Assembly (NCBI RefSeq): GCF_963855985.1
Contig: NC_087118.1
Location: 2,170,001-2,234,000, forward strand
Source of the DNA: Ostrinia nubilalis
Lineage: Eukaryota; Arthropoda; Insecta; Lepidoptera; Crambidae
Direction: 5' to 3'
Length of the DNA stretch: 64,000 nt
Positions 54,592 to 64,000 of this stretch are shown here, one piece after another. The position numbers and the translations under genes are program-made. Every line of letters starts with the position of its first letter. Positions within the stretch are counted from its first letter, which is position 1. The notes under the pieces are model-generated. The model worked only from the letters and a program-made list of their open reading frames with translations. It was not told the origin of the DNA and ran no database searches.

Positions 54592-55556
54592 GAATAAAGA
54601 TTGGGCATGTGTGCCTGATCTTTGGAGATTGTTGAGGTCGTCGTCTTCGTCTTCTGAGATGCACGATGTAGTTGTTGGGACTCCAATTGTGGTCATCGGG
54701 ATGGCTTGGACGTGGGTTGTTCTTCGACGTGATGATGAGGAACCGAAGCAGTTATTAAATATCTGGATACAGTGGTTGTTGTCCTCGAAGGGTCTACGGT
54801 TCATTCGGAATCGTAGGCATTTCTTGAATAGTGCATATAGCACGAGAAGTAGCATTAGGGTGCCAGAAATAAAAGAAAACCATGAGAATCCGTTTTGGTT
54901 TCTTTGTATGAAAGGGGTGTTCTTGATCTTTTGTATTTCATTATTGTGATTATCAAGCTGATGCTTGAGGGTATTGAGTGAGTCCAACGGGATCTCGTTA
55001 ATTGAAATAGGAAGAAGATTGGGAATAGTAAGACTTTTAATGTCTTCAAAGCAGTCATCTGTTTGAATGTCAGGGACTATGATAGGGTAAGTAATATTTT
55101 CTTGTTTAATTTGATGTGCTGAGAGGGTGCTGTTCCCAGTGTGGAGTTTGCAATTTTCTTGAAGCATGATGATTCCAGATCCTTGAATATTATGATGTGA
55201 CACTTGGATGTCACACTGAAGAATACATTGTATCACGTTGGTCAGTATGTAGATCCATCGGTTGTCGGCTAGTGGTTGGAATGTGTTGATGATTGCCGCG
55301 AATGTTGAAGTGGTGCAGCCGCTTGGAACTTTGTTGGAGGCGCTGAACAAAACTTGAAGTTCGCATATTGGGCGAGTATCAGCATCATAAACGACGAGGT
55401 CGCTGCAGACGCTTCGTTTCTCTGCGTAGATTTTACAGTTGTCCAGTGAGCTCGTAGAGATGTAATGTTCGCCGCTGGGGTTCGTAGCTAAATACTTGTG
55501 CTCCGGAAGGATCGTTGTGTGGAGTGAGGAATTGGGATGTTGGATCGGGATAGAGT
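54589..55556 (-). pseudogene. env: Errantivirus-like env, C-terminal part
   Basis: Reads IPIQHPNSSLHTTILPEHKY and a cysteine-containing ectodomain (CKIYAEKRSVCSDL), then a pre-membrane helix, the membrane anchor at about 54835-54890 (FISGTLMLLLVLYALFKKC) and a basic then acidic tail ending SLF at the polypurine tract. It would anchor the envelope protein of an insect errantivirus-type element. The first nine codons of the apparent frame (to 55602) belong to the DNA transposon that splits env. The N-terminal half is at 57154-58081. Confidence 0.85.
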
Positions 55557-55560
55557 ATAT

Positions 55561-57149
55561 CGCACACCTAGATCTAAACTGAGACAACTCAAAATTTGCC
55601 AATTTTGACTTATGCTTGTATTCAAATACTCGGTTATCATACGCATCTTTCCAACATAACAGGTTTAATAAAGCCTTGATCCATTTGCCGCTAGATGGCG
55701 ATAACTTACTTTTGTTGAATCAACGCTTGTCAACCCCTTCCACCTAAACAAGCGTGTTGTCAGTTGACCTTTGCTAGTATCAGAGAGTGCACGTATTAAA
55801 ATAAACGAAAACGCGGATATTTAGATTTGTTACAGTTAAGCAGAAAATATGTAATGAGTTAATTTGAGTAGTAACAGTATTGATGAATTGTTCTGCAATA
55901 GTCAACCAGATCATTTTGACTTGTTCTAGTTTTGTTTGATAGAGTAACTTATATTTTGTTACTATTTTGAGTTGAGTTTGTTTTGATGAATCAACTTGTG
56001 AATTTCTAGTTGGCGTAGTTTTGTTGGAACAAATTTCAATTCAATGTTTTTCTATACAGAACGCGTAGTTTTGCATGTTTCACCTAAAATCATGTACAGT
56101 ATGATAATCGCTGTTTCTAAATAAAGTTAGTTTTATTCAAACTGTTCAACTGTTGTGTTTGAGAAGAGTGTTTTGAGTTAACTTACTATTGTTGGATAAG
56201 TAAAAATTACAGTGGATATTTTTTTTATTTTCCGAAAAAAATATGCTAGGTCGTTTTCTTTTAAATATTTTGAGAGAACAGTGTAAAGATAGTTAAAATG
56301 GCAATGTACAGACGACGGCACTTCAAGTTAAACACTGTAGTAACTAATGTAGTTGTAATACAAGTGTATAGTCTGATATGCTGTTGTCTGCACAAGAGAT
56401 AAAACCTTCTTTATAATGTAGAAATAAAAAATAATGTAGAAAAAAGGTCTATAATAAGTAAATAAATAATAAATAAACATATCAATCAGCCGATGCTAAG
56501 AAAAAGTGGCTGAAGAAACTCAAACACCTATCATGTTCACCATGTCATGAAATCTTCATTTATATCTCTTATGCTGATCCAAATCGTGTTAAAAAAGAAC
56601 TGTTTTCTCAAACAATTCCTAAATTGATGATTAAGGATATCGAAACATTCAATGAAAACACTTTAATAGTGCAGGAAGAGGACTCAGCCACATCTTGAAA
56701 TATTGAAATACAGAGGACCAAAGAACGTGGAAGAGATGACATTTGAAAAGTTTTATGACACTAAAATCATGCAAAAAATGTGGGCAACTAATTTGATTGT
56801 GGACGAAAATCGGAATCAAGTTAAATGGCACGATATAAAAATTTTAAGAGTGGAAAAGGAGGACTCAAATCTCAAAATGTCCAAACAAAACTGATTCAAG
56901 TCTAAATGTACTTTATTATTTATACAAAGTCATTCCCCTAAAATGTAACAACTTAAAAAACTGCGATTAAAGGTAAAAGGGATAGATTTTTTGACCCAGT
57001 TTATACACAGGCTTATTTCACAGCCTATCAATAATCCAAAATAAAACTGAGTTTCATAACTTCCCTAACAAAAAATGTAGTAATACGTTTTTTTCGCCTC
57101 CTGAAAAATGCCCTTTTTTGAGTTGTCTCAGTTTAGATCTAGGTGTGCG
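55561..57149. mobile_element. 1,589-bp DNA transposon derivative inside env
   Basis: Inverted ends CGCACACCTAGATCTAAACT (34 bp in all) at 55561 and ending at 57149, flanked by ATAT (55557-55560, 57150-57153). Removing it and one ATAT rejoins the env frame. The interior is AT-rich, with one degenerate coding stretch at 56496-56894. Confidence 0.88.
56496..56894 (+). pseudogene. Degenerate transposon protein remnant
   Basis: From 56496 a stretch reads like coding sequence in more than one frame (AKKKWLKKLKHLSC, then after a stop LKYRGPKNVEEMTFEKFYDT, KIMQKMWATNLIVDENRNQV and WHDIKILRVEK). I associate 'KYRGPK..EMTFEKFY' with uncharacterised insect transposon proteins but cannot name the family. 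Its place inside a 34-bp-TIR element suggests it is what is left of that element's own gene. Confidence 0.45.
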
Positions 57150-57153
57150 ATAT

Positions 57154-58081
57154 TATTATATGGTATAATTTTAGGGCTTCTGATTTTACAAGTGGGAAGT
57201 CTAAAATATATACTAATCTATTCGAGTAGACGTATGCAGAGAATTGAGATGAGTCTAGGATATTATTTATATTATTAATCGTTACAGGACTAACTAATTG
57301 TTTGTTAGATCTAGCGTGGTTTGAGAGAAGAAGTTCTTGATAAAGTCTGTCTAGTGATATTATAGAGGGATGAATAATATTTGATTTAGCAAATAAAATA
57401 CTAGTGAGACAGTCGTTGATTTCGTTTTCTAAGCTAGTTACTGATTCTAATATTTGGATTGAGATTGAAGAAATATCTTCACTTACTCTAATGTCGAAAA
57501 TAGTCTTTGTAGTTCCATTTAGGTATTCATTTAACCTATCGATATTTTCATTTATTATTTGTTCATCGTAAGAAATTTTAAATATTGTTTCGTTAAAGTT
57601 TTTTATAGTTGATGAAGTGATTTGTAATTGCTTTTGCATTAGAGATGTTAAATCGAGTTCGCGTTTTTCGAGCATATCGATGCATTCGTTGTAATGCTTC
57701 GCATCTTTAGCATCAGGAGTACCTATGAGATATTTGAGTAAGGAACTAAGGCCATCTAGAAGTTCTCTCTTTTGACGCGTGTTCTTGCCAAGGTACATGT
57801 TGAGCTCGGATAGACGAGAGTTAATTTTATTTAGGTTTACCTTTAAATATGACTTAGTTGAGATTACGGTGGGGAAGTTTGGATGTTTTGAAGATAATTG
57901 ATCAAATTTAGATGATAGTCGTATTAGGGATTCATGGGCGATGAATAGGGGTTTTAGGTCGCGATAAATGATCAATTTCCAAATGTCAACAGACACTGAT
58001 AAAGTTCCTTCCTCTTCATAAAATAATCCGGCATGAGTTGGCAGGGGTTGTGTTATTGTGGCAACGATTCCCGTGGTTGCC
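57154..58081 (-). pseudogene. env: Errantivirus-like env, N-terminal part
   Basis: Begins at a splice acceptor (ctatttcag at 58082-58090 on the complement), then reads TQPLPTHAGLFYEEEGTLSV, a helical region, a furin-type site (TRQKR then ELLDGLSSL) at about 57766-57780 with a following fusion-peptide-like stretch, and heptad repeats to LVKSEALKLY. A matching splice donor after a short hydrophobic leader is seen at 59976-60004 in the other part of the element. Insect errantiviruses make env from a spliced RNA in this way. Split by the DNA transposon at 57149. Confidence 0.85.
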
Positions 58082-58135
58082 CTGAAATAGACAAATTGAT
58101 GTCGATTGAGTTAATGTCTGAAACGCGTTTGCTTT
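58053..58135 (-). pseudogene. pol: End of pol overlapping the env start
   Basis: In a frame different from env: YIKSKRVSDINSIDINLSIS and a stop at 58053-58055, consistent with the integrase C-terminus overlapping the env exon. Upstream, at 58136-58500, no integrase is seen. Confidence 0.5.
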
Positions 58136-58539
58136 TAATATAATTTCTAATAAAGACATAGGTTTTGTAGAGAATGATGTATAAGATTATTTTTAGAATA
58201 TTGAACAAATGACGAAACTAACATAAGGATTATTCATAAGATTTCGTATGTTATAGGGATTAAGGGGTTGAGCCATCGTAGATTTGACCCTGTAACATTA
58301 TAATAAGGTAAAATTGGTTTTGTAGTAAGGTGTAAGATTTGAAATCATTAAAATAATTGTAACTTATAAATGTAATTGAAATTGAATTGAGTTTGTGAAA
58401 GTAATGTTGATCCTACATACTAAACTTAACTTCTAATAAACTAACTTATCTGCCTCGACTATGGTTTTTAAACTAGGGTTTCATGCATGTGATATGGTCG
58501 GAGCCTGTTTGCATGCACTAGTTGATTACGGTTGGCTTT
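58136..58539. other. No gene seen; holds an inversion breakpoint
   Basis: AT-rich stretch between minus-strand errantivirus sequence and plus-strand piggyBac sequence. Confidence 0.5.
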
Positions 58540-58593
58540 CTTTATGAGATTCCATATTACGGCGGTCACAGTTGTAAACAATTTATTAGGGGT
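58540..58593 (+). pseudogene. piggyBac transposase fragment on the opposite strand
   Basis: EIPYYGGHSCKQFIRG is the piggyBac block that directly precedes 'KPI..GYK..' in the transposase, ending at GGGG (58590-58593) followed by the LTR. The rest of the block is at 48346 on the other strand, with the same GGGG. The DES motif expected just before is damaged. Confidence 0.75.
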
Positions 58594-59839
58594 GTTATAT
58601 CATACCCAATATACCTATTGTTATATCATACCCAATATACCTATAACAACTGTCTACAGCATTTTTGCGCACGGGTTATGCATAGCTTATTTTTATTGCT
58701 TTATGACCTAGAAATAAGAATAACAACAAAAAATTGTTCTGAATTTGCTTTTATGTGTAAAAAATAGAAAAATTCATATCAATGAATGTATGAAACATGA
58801 ACATAGAGATGATTCAATTAGTTGCCAAATATATTTTTTTCTTTCTTTCTTAAATTCTTTCTAATTATTAAAACATACCAAACATCCATTTAAGATTCAT
58901 TCTCACAAGAGAAAATTTAAAATAGAGTCCAAATATTTATTACAAATGAAAAGTTCTAATTGCCTGTCATGTTCCATAGAAAATTTTTCTTATAAAAATC
59001 TAACTCTATCATGCTTTCAGTATACTGGCCTTGGTAACGTCGTCTCTTAAATCCCACTATATTTTGATGAAAGCGTGTCCCTTATTCTTGCGAATAAGCC
59101 CCCATAATTATCTATAAATATATCCCAATGAGAATGTGACGTGCATCTTTAGAGACATTCTACTATGAAGATGGAAAATTCAAGTCGCTATAACTTCTTA
59201 AAAAGCAAATATTTTCGATTTGTAATCGCACTTTTTTATATAAATTTGCTTATATAATCAGAATATAATAAGTAAAATCCATGCGCAAAAAAAAACTTTT
59301 TTTTTGTTGACCGGTGTAATTATTATCTTCTATAAACTTGTGTATCATAAATTCCTAATACATTGTTTGTATAATTATGTTTAATATTGTTTGTATAACT
59401 TACTAATTATGTTTACTATTCTCAAAACTCTTAATGTATTGTTTGTTTAACTTACTAATTATATTTATTAATCTCAACCTTTGTAATCATTAGGATATCT
59501 AAATTAATGTTAATTGATGTTCTCACGATTAGTAATATTCTGTACACTCATTTATCAATTACTTTATTGACAAAACTCACAACCTTTGTACGATATTAAG
59601 TAATTAGATCATTACCTAATGTTTTGTGTACTCATTAAGCCTAAAGTCTCAGGACATCAGGGTATAAAAACCCCAATCGTCCTGTGATGCAGTCAGTTAT
59701 AATTCTACATCGACACAAGTCACATCATAATTCTGTACTAAATCTAAGTCTAAATCCAAACATTTGTAAACAAATTAATAAGTGTTAAAATCAATAAAAC
59801 TTTTATTTTTAAAAGTGTTTTCAAACTTACCGTATAACA
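58594..59839 (+). repeat. Errantivirus-like 5' LTR with an insert
   Basis: Starts TGTTATATCATACCC, ends CCGTATAACA, and matches the minus-strand LTR with few differences (for example at 59366 and 59672). Interrupted at 58646-59316. Confidence 0.92.
58646..59316. mobile_element. 671-bp insertion in the LTR, TA-flanked
   Basis: TA at 58644-58645 and 59317-59318; the ends are weakly inverted (ACAACTGTCTACAGC...TTTTTGCGCA against TGCGCAAAAA...TTGTTGACCGGTG). Non-coding. It may be a Tc1/mariner-type MITE. Confidence 0.6.
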
Positions 59840-59843
59840 AATT

Positions 59844-59861
59844 TGGCGCAGTCGGTAGGAT
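59844..59861 (+). promoter_or_regulatory. Primer-binding site of the errantivirus-like element
   Basis: TGGCGCAGTCGGTAGGAT, four bases after the LTR, has the form seen in the gypsy/17.6/297 group of insect elements. Confidence 0.85.
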
Positions 59862-59975
59862 CGCGAGTAAACAAGAAGACAAAGTTAAAACGTGAAGACT
59901 TCACCGCAAAAAGGACAAAAATCGCCGAAGAAGACTCACGGTAGCCGACGGTTTTCAACACAACTTTGCCGAACC

Positions 59976-60004
59976 ATGCTCAAGATCTGTTTGCTGTTAT
60001 TGTG
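59976..60004 (+). CDS. env: Env leader exon with splice donor
   Basis: ATG at 59976 opens a short leucine-rich hydrophobic leader (MLKICLLLL) that runs into a donor, gtaagtgg, at 60005 in phase 2. The env exon at 58081 begins in the fitting phase. Inferred to supply the signal peptide in spliced env RNA. It lies upstream of gag, as in errantiviruses. Confidence 0.65.
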
Positions 60005-60114
60005 GTAAGTGGCTAATACTTTGCTCTCGGTTCCAATCAAAATCCCTAACTCCTTTACTTACATCATCCAACCTCATAATATTTCACCTGATCAATTAGA
60101 AACTATTTCCAATA

Positions 60115-60644
60115 TGTCGACCACAAAACAAGTAGACACTAAAACTGCGGAAACAGTCCCACTCCAAACTCTACTGCAACTAATCCCAGATTTCGATACA
60201 AGTCAGGCAAGTCAAGTATATCGATACATTCGTTCCTGCGACTCTGCCTTCAAACTATCTAGCATCCCGCAACAGGAGATACTGTTAATATATGTCTTAA
60301 ATAAAATAACAGGGCCTTACTCATCAGACGTCCATTCTAAGCAACATGGAAACTGGTGTGAGTTAAAACAGTTCTTAATTCAAAAGTTCTCACAAACTAA
60401 GACCCTCGCGCACCTCCATTTAGAATTACAATCGATGTTCCAAAGAAACACCGAAACGGTAACCGAATATTTACATAGGGTCGACCTGTGCCGTAACAAA
60501 ATCCTAGAAAAACTAACCGCGGAAGTCCTAGACAACTCATTACCAGGCCGTAAAATAACCACGGAGGAAACTGCCTTAAGCGTATTCGTCAATGGGCTTA
60601 ATTCTGACTATGCTTCGCACAAAAGAATTTTCCAACCTGTCTGA
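60115..60644 (+). pseudogene. gag: Errantivirus-like gag, N-terminal part
   Basis: I take the ATG at 60115 (MSTTKQVDTKTAETVPLQTL); the frame is open upstream to 60009 but without ATG. Gag blocks: LIPDFDTSQASQVYRYIRSC, QFLIQKFSQTKTLAHLHLEL, EYLHRVDLCRNKILEKL. A one-base shift near 60625 leads to a stop at 60644, while the gag reading (FSNLSDAGNFAMQEDKVR) continues in the next frame. It would form the particle core. Damaged by this shift and by a stop near 60720. Confidence 0.87.
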
Positions 60645-61044
60645 TGCTGGCAACTTCGCCATGCAAGAGGACAAAGTTAGAAAAATGAAATGCCTGCCTA
60701 GAGGCACTTCATTCAGGTTATAAACAACCAACATTTAACAGACCGACAATAAATAAAACTCTCTCAAATCAGCCTCAAAAAACATGCAACTATTGCAAAA
60801 AGCCTGGGCATGTCATCTCCGAGTGTCGAAAACGAGCATTTAACAACAGTCTTAGGACCCCTCCGAATCACAACACTACACCTCAAATAACACCCTCAAA
60901 TCATAACACCAGGCCCATCCAACGCAACATAAACCATTTAAACTCGCAAGCGACCATGGAAACGGGCATCTACATGGAAACCGCTTCAGCCAACTTCTCA
61001 GATGCCCAGACACCGACATCGACCCCGAGTTCTCAGGAATTCTA
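60645..61044 (+). pseudogene. gag: Errantivirus-like gag, C-terminal part with zinc knuckle
   Basis: In the shifted frame: AGNFAMQEDKVRKMKCL, a stop at about 60720, then a CCHC knuckle (CNYCKKPGHVISECRKR) at about 60785-60835 and a serine/threonine-rich end. Pol follows in the minus-one frame relative to this part, the usual arrangement for ribosomal frameshifting in errantiviruses. Confidence 0.75.
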
Positions 61045-63257
61045 GTGCACCCTACACCGCCACATTCAACTTCTCAACCTACACAAAGAAGCGTTCCTAG
61101 CAACAAGCCGAATCCAGTCCATCGGGGACAGGCGCAAGCTAGGGATACAAATATCACACACGTAGGTACAACACGCGACGCCAACACCAACACACCTCAG
61201 GTCCAGCAAGAACTCTCAGTCTATCGTAGACAAACCCGTGAATTTGGTACTCAGACTATCGAATCATGGACCTTATTCAAATCAAATCAACCTGAGTCTA
61301 CTAAATCCTTGCAAATTCAATCAAATCAATCACTCACTAAATCTTTACTAACTCCTAACGCTGTTTCCACTAATTCGACACAAACTCAATCCGAAATCAA
61401 CCCTACCTACTCCAAATCAAACCCTAAATCTGCTAAATCTAAATCAAAGCGTAATTCCAAATCAATTCCTAAATCAAAAACTCCGAAATCTGATCAAACT
61501 CAACCATATCATATTAAATCACTTAATATTCCTCACGAAAACCTGCTACATTGTAAATTTCACGTCGACGGCCAACCACTTGTATTGTTAATCGACACAG
61601 GTGCCGCCATCTCTGTTATTCGCAAAGATAAAATAGGTAGTAATCAAATTAATTCTAGGGATAAAATATCTATAGTTGGAGTATCAAACACCAATTCAAC
61701 CATCAGAACGCACGGAACGTCTAACATTTCTCTTGATAGATTCCCTAGTCACAAATTTCACGTTGCCGATATAAATATAGCAGCAGACGGTATCCTAGGC
61801 AACGACTTTATGTCCAAATTTAACGTAAACATATACATCCAATCTAAATCTATGCGCGTCCGCGATACTTCGTACAAACTTTTCTTTTTAGGCGAAGAAC
61901 CTAAAGAAATTACCAATAAACAATTTATACCTAAACGATCTGAAACTGTTATTACCTGCTGTAGCAAAGAAATCATTAACGGCGCCGCCATCATTGACAA
62001 GCAGTCAATAGATGAGCATCTTACTATCCCGAACGCTTTGGTTAGTATTCAAAATAACAAATTCCTAATAACTTGTGTTAACTCGAGTAATGAGGATAAA
62101 TACATCTCTATGCCTACTATTCCTAATCCTAAATCTTACACAGAATCTCAAAGCAACTTTCAAATCAATTACGTCAATCAAAATAATCAGAACACCCACG
62201 AAAAGGTAGATAAATTAATCCGACGTGAACACCTGAATCGAGAAGAGTGCGAATCCTTTGATAAAATTATATTAAATTACACTGACATATTTTACACCGA
62301 AGGTGACAAACTAACATTCACTAACCACACGAAACATACAATCCCTACTACATCAGACACACCAATTAATACTAAAACTTATAGATTTCCATACGTACAT
62401 CAACAGGAAGTAAAAACACAGGTAGATAAAATGCTAAACGAAAATATAATACGACCTAGTACATCACCTTGGAGCAGCCCAATCTGGGTAGTCCCTAAGA
62501 AAACGGACGCTTCTGGCAAACAGAAATGGAGGGTCGTAATAGATTATCGTAAACTTAACGATATTACAGTCGGCGATAGCTACCCACTTCCAAACATCAC
62601 AGACATACTAGACAAACTAGGACACTCCATCTACTTTACTACACTAGATCTCGCTTCTGGATTTCACCAGATCGAGCTCGATTCTAAGGACATTCCTAAG
62701 ACTGCATTTAACACTCCATACGGACACTACGAGTTTTTGCGAATGCCATTCGGACTGAAGAACGCACCCGCTACCTTCCAACGTGCTATGAACAGCGTTC
62801 TCTACGGTCTACAAGGCGAGCGATGCTTTGTTTACTTAGATGACATCGTAGTATTCGCTTCCAGCCTCCAAGAACACGAACAGAAACTTACCGAAGTATT
62901 CGATAGACTAAGAACATATGGCCTAAAGGTACAGCCAGATAAATGCGAATTCCTTAGGAAAGAAGTAGCATACCTAGGACATATCATATCTAATGAAGGT
63001 GTTAAACCTAATCCCGAGAAAGTTCAAGCAGTCAACGATTTCCCAGTCCCTAAATCATGTAAAGATATTAAATCCTTCCTAGGTCTCGCAGGATATTATC
63101 GACGCTTTATAGCAAACTTTAGCAACATCACAAAACCTTTAACAAGCCTTCTAAAGAAAGAAGTCCCTTTCGTTTGGGGTGAATCCCAACAACTTGCTTT
63201 TGATAACTGCAAAAAGATCCTCACTACTACTCCTATATTACAATATCTCGAACTATC
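61045..63257 (+). CDS. pol: Errantivirus-like pol: protease and reverse transcriptase
   Basis: After a serine/lysine-rich N-region, the protease reads LVLLIDTGAAISVIRKD (about residue 180) with GILGNDFM as its second conserved block. RT: IRPSTSPWSSPIWVVPKKTD, WRVVIDYRKLNDITVGDSYP, FTTLDLASGFHQIELD, the catalytic VYLDDIVVF (about residue 595), YLGHIISNEGVKPNPEKV, FLGLAGYYRRFIANFS. The Gypsy signature is complete to ILTTTPILQYLEL, where it is cut at about 63257 by a repeat-R tail; RNase H and integrase do not follow on this strand. It would process the polyprotein and copy the RNA. No internal stop, so the copy is young. Confidence 0.93.
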
Positions 63258-63340
63258 AGGGGGTAACCTGATAGTTATTTTGAAAATACATTTCATGACA
63301 GAATTGACCTCTCTACAGATTTATTATAAGTATAGATTAT
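63258..63340 (+). mobile_element. Tail of retroposon-like repeat R at the pol breakpoint
   Basis: 'gatagttattttgaaaatac' to 'tttattataagtatagat' matches 19559-19633: a heavily 5'-truncated copy. Confidence 0.8.
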
Positions 63341-63396
63341 GTTTTGGTCTGTGAGTTGGCACGATATGGGGACGTATATATTTTTGTGACGAGGAT
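63341..63396. other. Unassigned junction sequence
   Basis: 56 bp between the repeat-R tail and the reversed RNase H piece. Confidence 0.4.
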
Positions 63397-63690
63397 CTAG
63401 AAATTGTCAGGTAAGGTTTTTAATTTTGGGCTATCGATGGATCGATCTTGAGAATTATAGTGTTCAAAATTCATCTGTAGGTAATCAATTGAGTCGGATT
63501 GGATCGAGTCGTCTAACGTTAAATCAATGATATTAGAATTCATAATCGGTGGTCTTGATAGTGCATCTGCGTTTGTATTAATCTTCCCGGCTTTGTAGAT
63601 GATCTCGTAATCGTATTCCTCCAGCTTCAATCTCCACCGAACAAGTCGACTACCTGGGTCTTTGATAGAGAATAGCCAGGTGAGGGGTGT
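63397..63690 (-). pseudogene. pol: Gypsy RNase H end to pol linker, reversed
   Basis: Reads PLTWLFSIKDPGSRLVRWRL, KLEEYDYEIIYKAGKINTNA, DALSRPP: the end of the Gypsy RNase H, very likely of the same element family as the plus-strand pol next to it but on the other strand. About 100 residues between the two pieces are absent. The reading to 63690 is cut by unrelated sequence. Confidence 0.85.
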
Positions 63691-64000
63691 ATTATAAATG
63701 TATTATAGTTGTGCCGACGGGCCCATGTATGGGTCAATGGAATCTACGGCTAAATAAAAGAGGGAAAAAATAACGCTGATTTGATTTTCTTTTACATAAT
63801 CAATATACAATGTATTCTATTTTAGAGTAATAGTTCCGTATTTTCAAAATAATAATATCAAGTAATTATAAACTTACCTTTTTGAAGACATGTTTTACAA
63901 TTTTTTCTCTGCACTTGTTCACTTGCAAATAAAAAAGAGAAATGATTCAGTTAACTGCTTCAGTTGTCATTATAATCAACAAGTACCTTCTAAAGTTAAA
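63691..64000. other. Possible 5' end of the piggyBac element
   Basis: Contains the complement of 'gacccatacatgggcccgtc' at about 63703-63724, inverted relative to the similar motif at 47247, and on the minus strand an ATG (63896) followed by a donor-like gtaagt. No other gene seen before the window ends. Confidence 0.35.

Noticed and set aside
60009..60114. Gag start at 60009
   Set aside because: Not an ATG; the first ATG in frame is at 60115, and the splice donor at 60005 explains the upstream region.

Overview
The window is eukaryotic and consists almost entirely of nested transposable elements. It most likely comes from an insect, and I favour a moth or butterfly. Reasons: BEL/Pao, Gypsy, Jockey-like, RTE-like, piggyBac, hAT and P-like elements occur together; coding frames carry spliced introns; and three copies of a 'ccactgctggacaaaggcct'-type repeat resemble one I associate with lepidopteran genomes. 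I see no convincing single-copy host gene and no rRNA or complete tRNA gene. Such dense nesting would fit heterochromatin or a sex-limited (W) chromosome, which is inference only.

Layout. 1-7.8 kb: an env-carrying BEL/Pao element on the plus strand (gag-pol, env, start of the 3' LTR), with env split by a 1.2 kb insertion. 7.8-15.3 kb: on the minus strand a Gypsy element (cut by a MITE) and a second BEL/Pao gag-protease (cut by a 1.05 kb fold-back element). 15.3-22.5 kb: a spliced P-element-like THAP transposase gene (minus), one exon of which is split by a 1.0 kb hAT with a clean 8-bp target duplication. 22.8-26.9 kb: a young 4.05 kb LTR-bounded element without its own enzymes. 26.9-31.6 kb: small inverted-repeat elements and three short transposase-like exons. 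31.9-44.6 kb: a third BEL/Pao element (plus) with 5-bp target duplication CGGCC; a LINE with a 465-bp AC microsatellite sits in its left LTR, and two copies of an unassigned element, a CACTA-like MITE and a piggyBac MITE sit in its gag-pol. The inverted-repeat family it landed in (called Y here) has an unoccupied copy at 46.5-47.0 kb. 47.1-64 kb: a piggyBac transposase gene entered by an errantivirus-like Gypsy element (duplication GGGG), then rearranged so that LTR-gag-RT reads plus while env and the other LTR read minus. A 5.6 kb full-length Jockey-like LINE with both frames open lies in the minus-strand LTR, and a 1.6 kb DNA transposon lies in env.

Insertion order can be read from target duplications: at several sites, removing the insert and one duplicate restores the host element's reading frame. 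Only the Jockey-like LINE (48.5-54.1 kb) looks potentially intact; the other coding elements carry stops, frameshifts, deletions or insertions.
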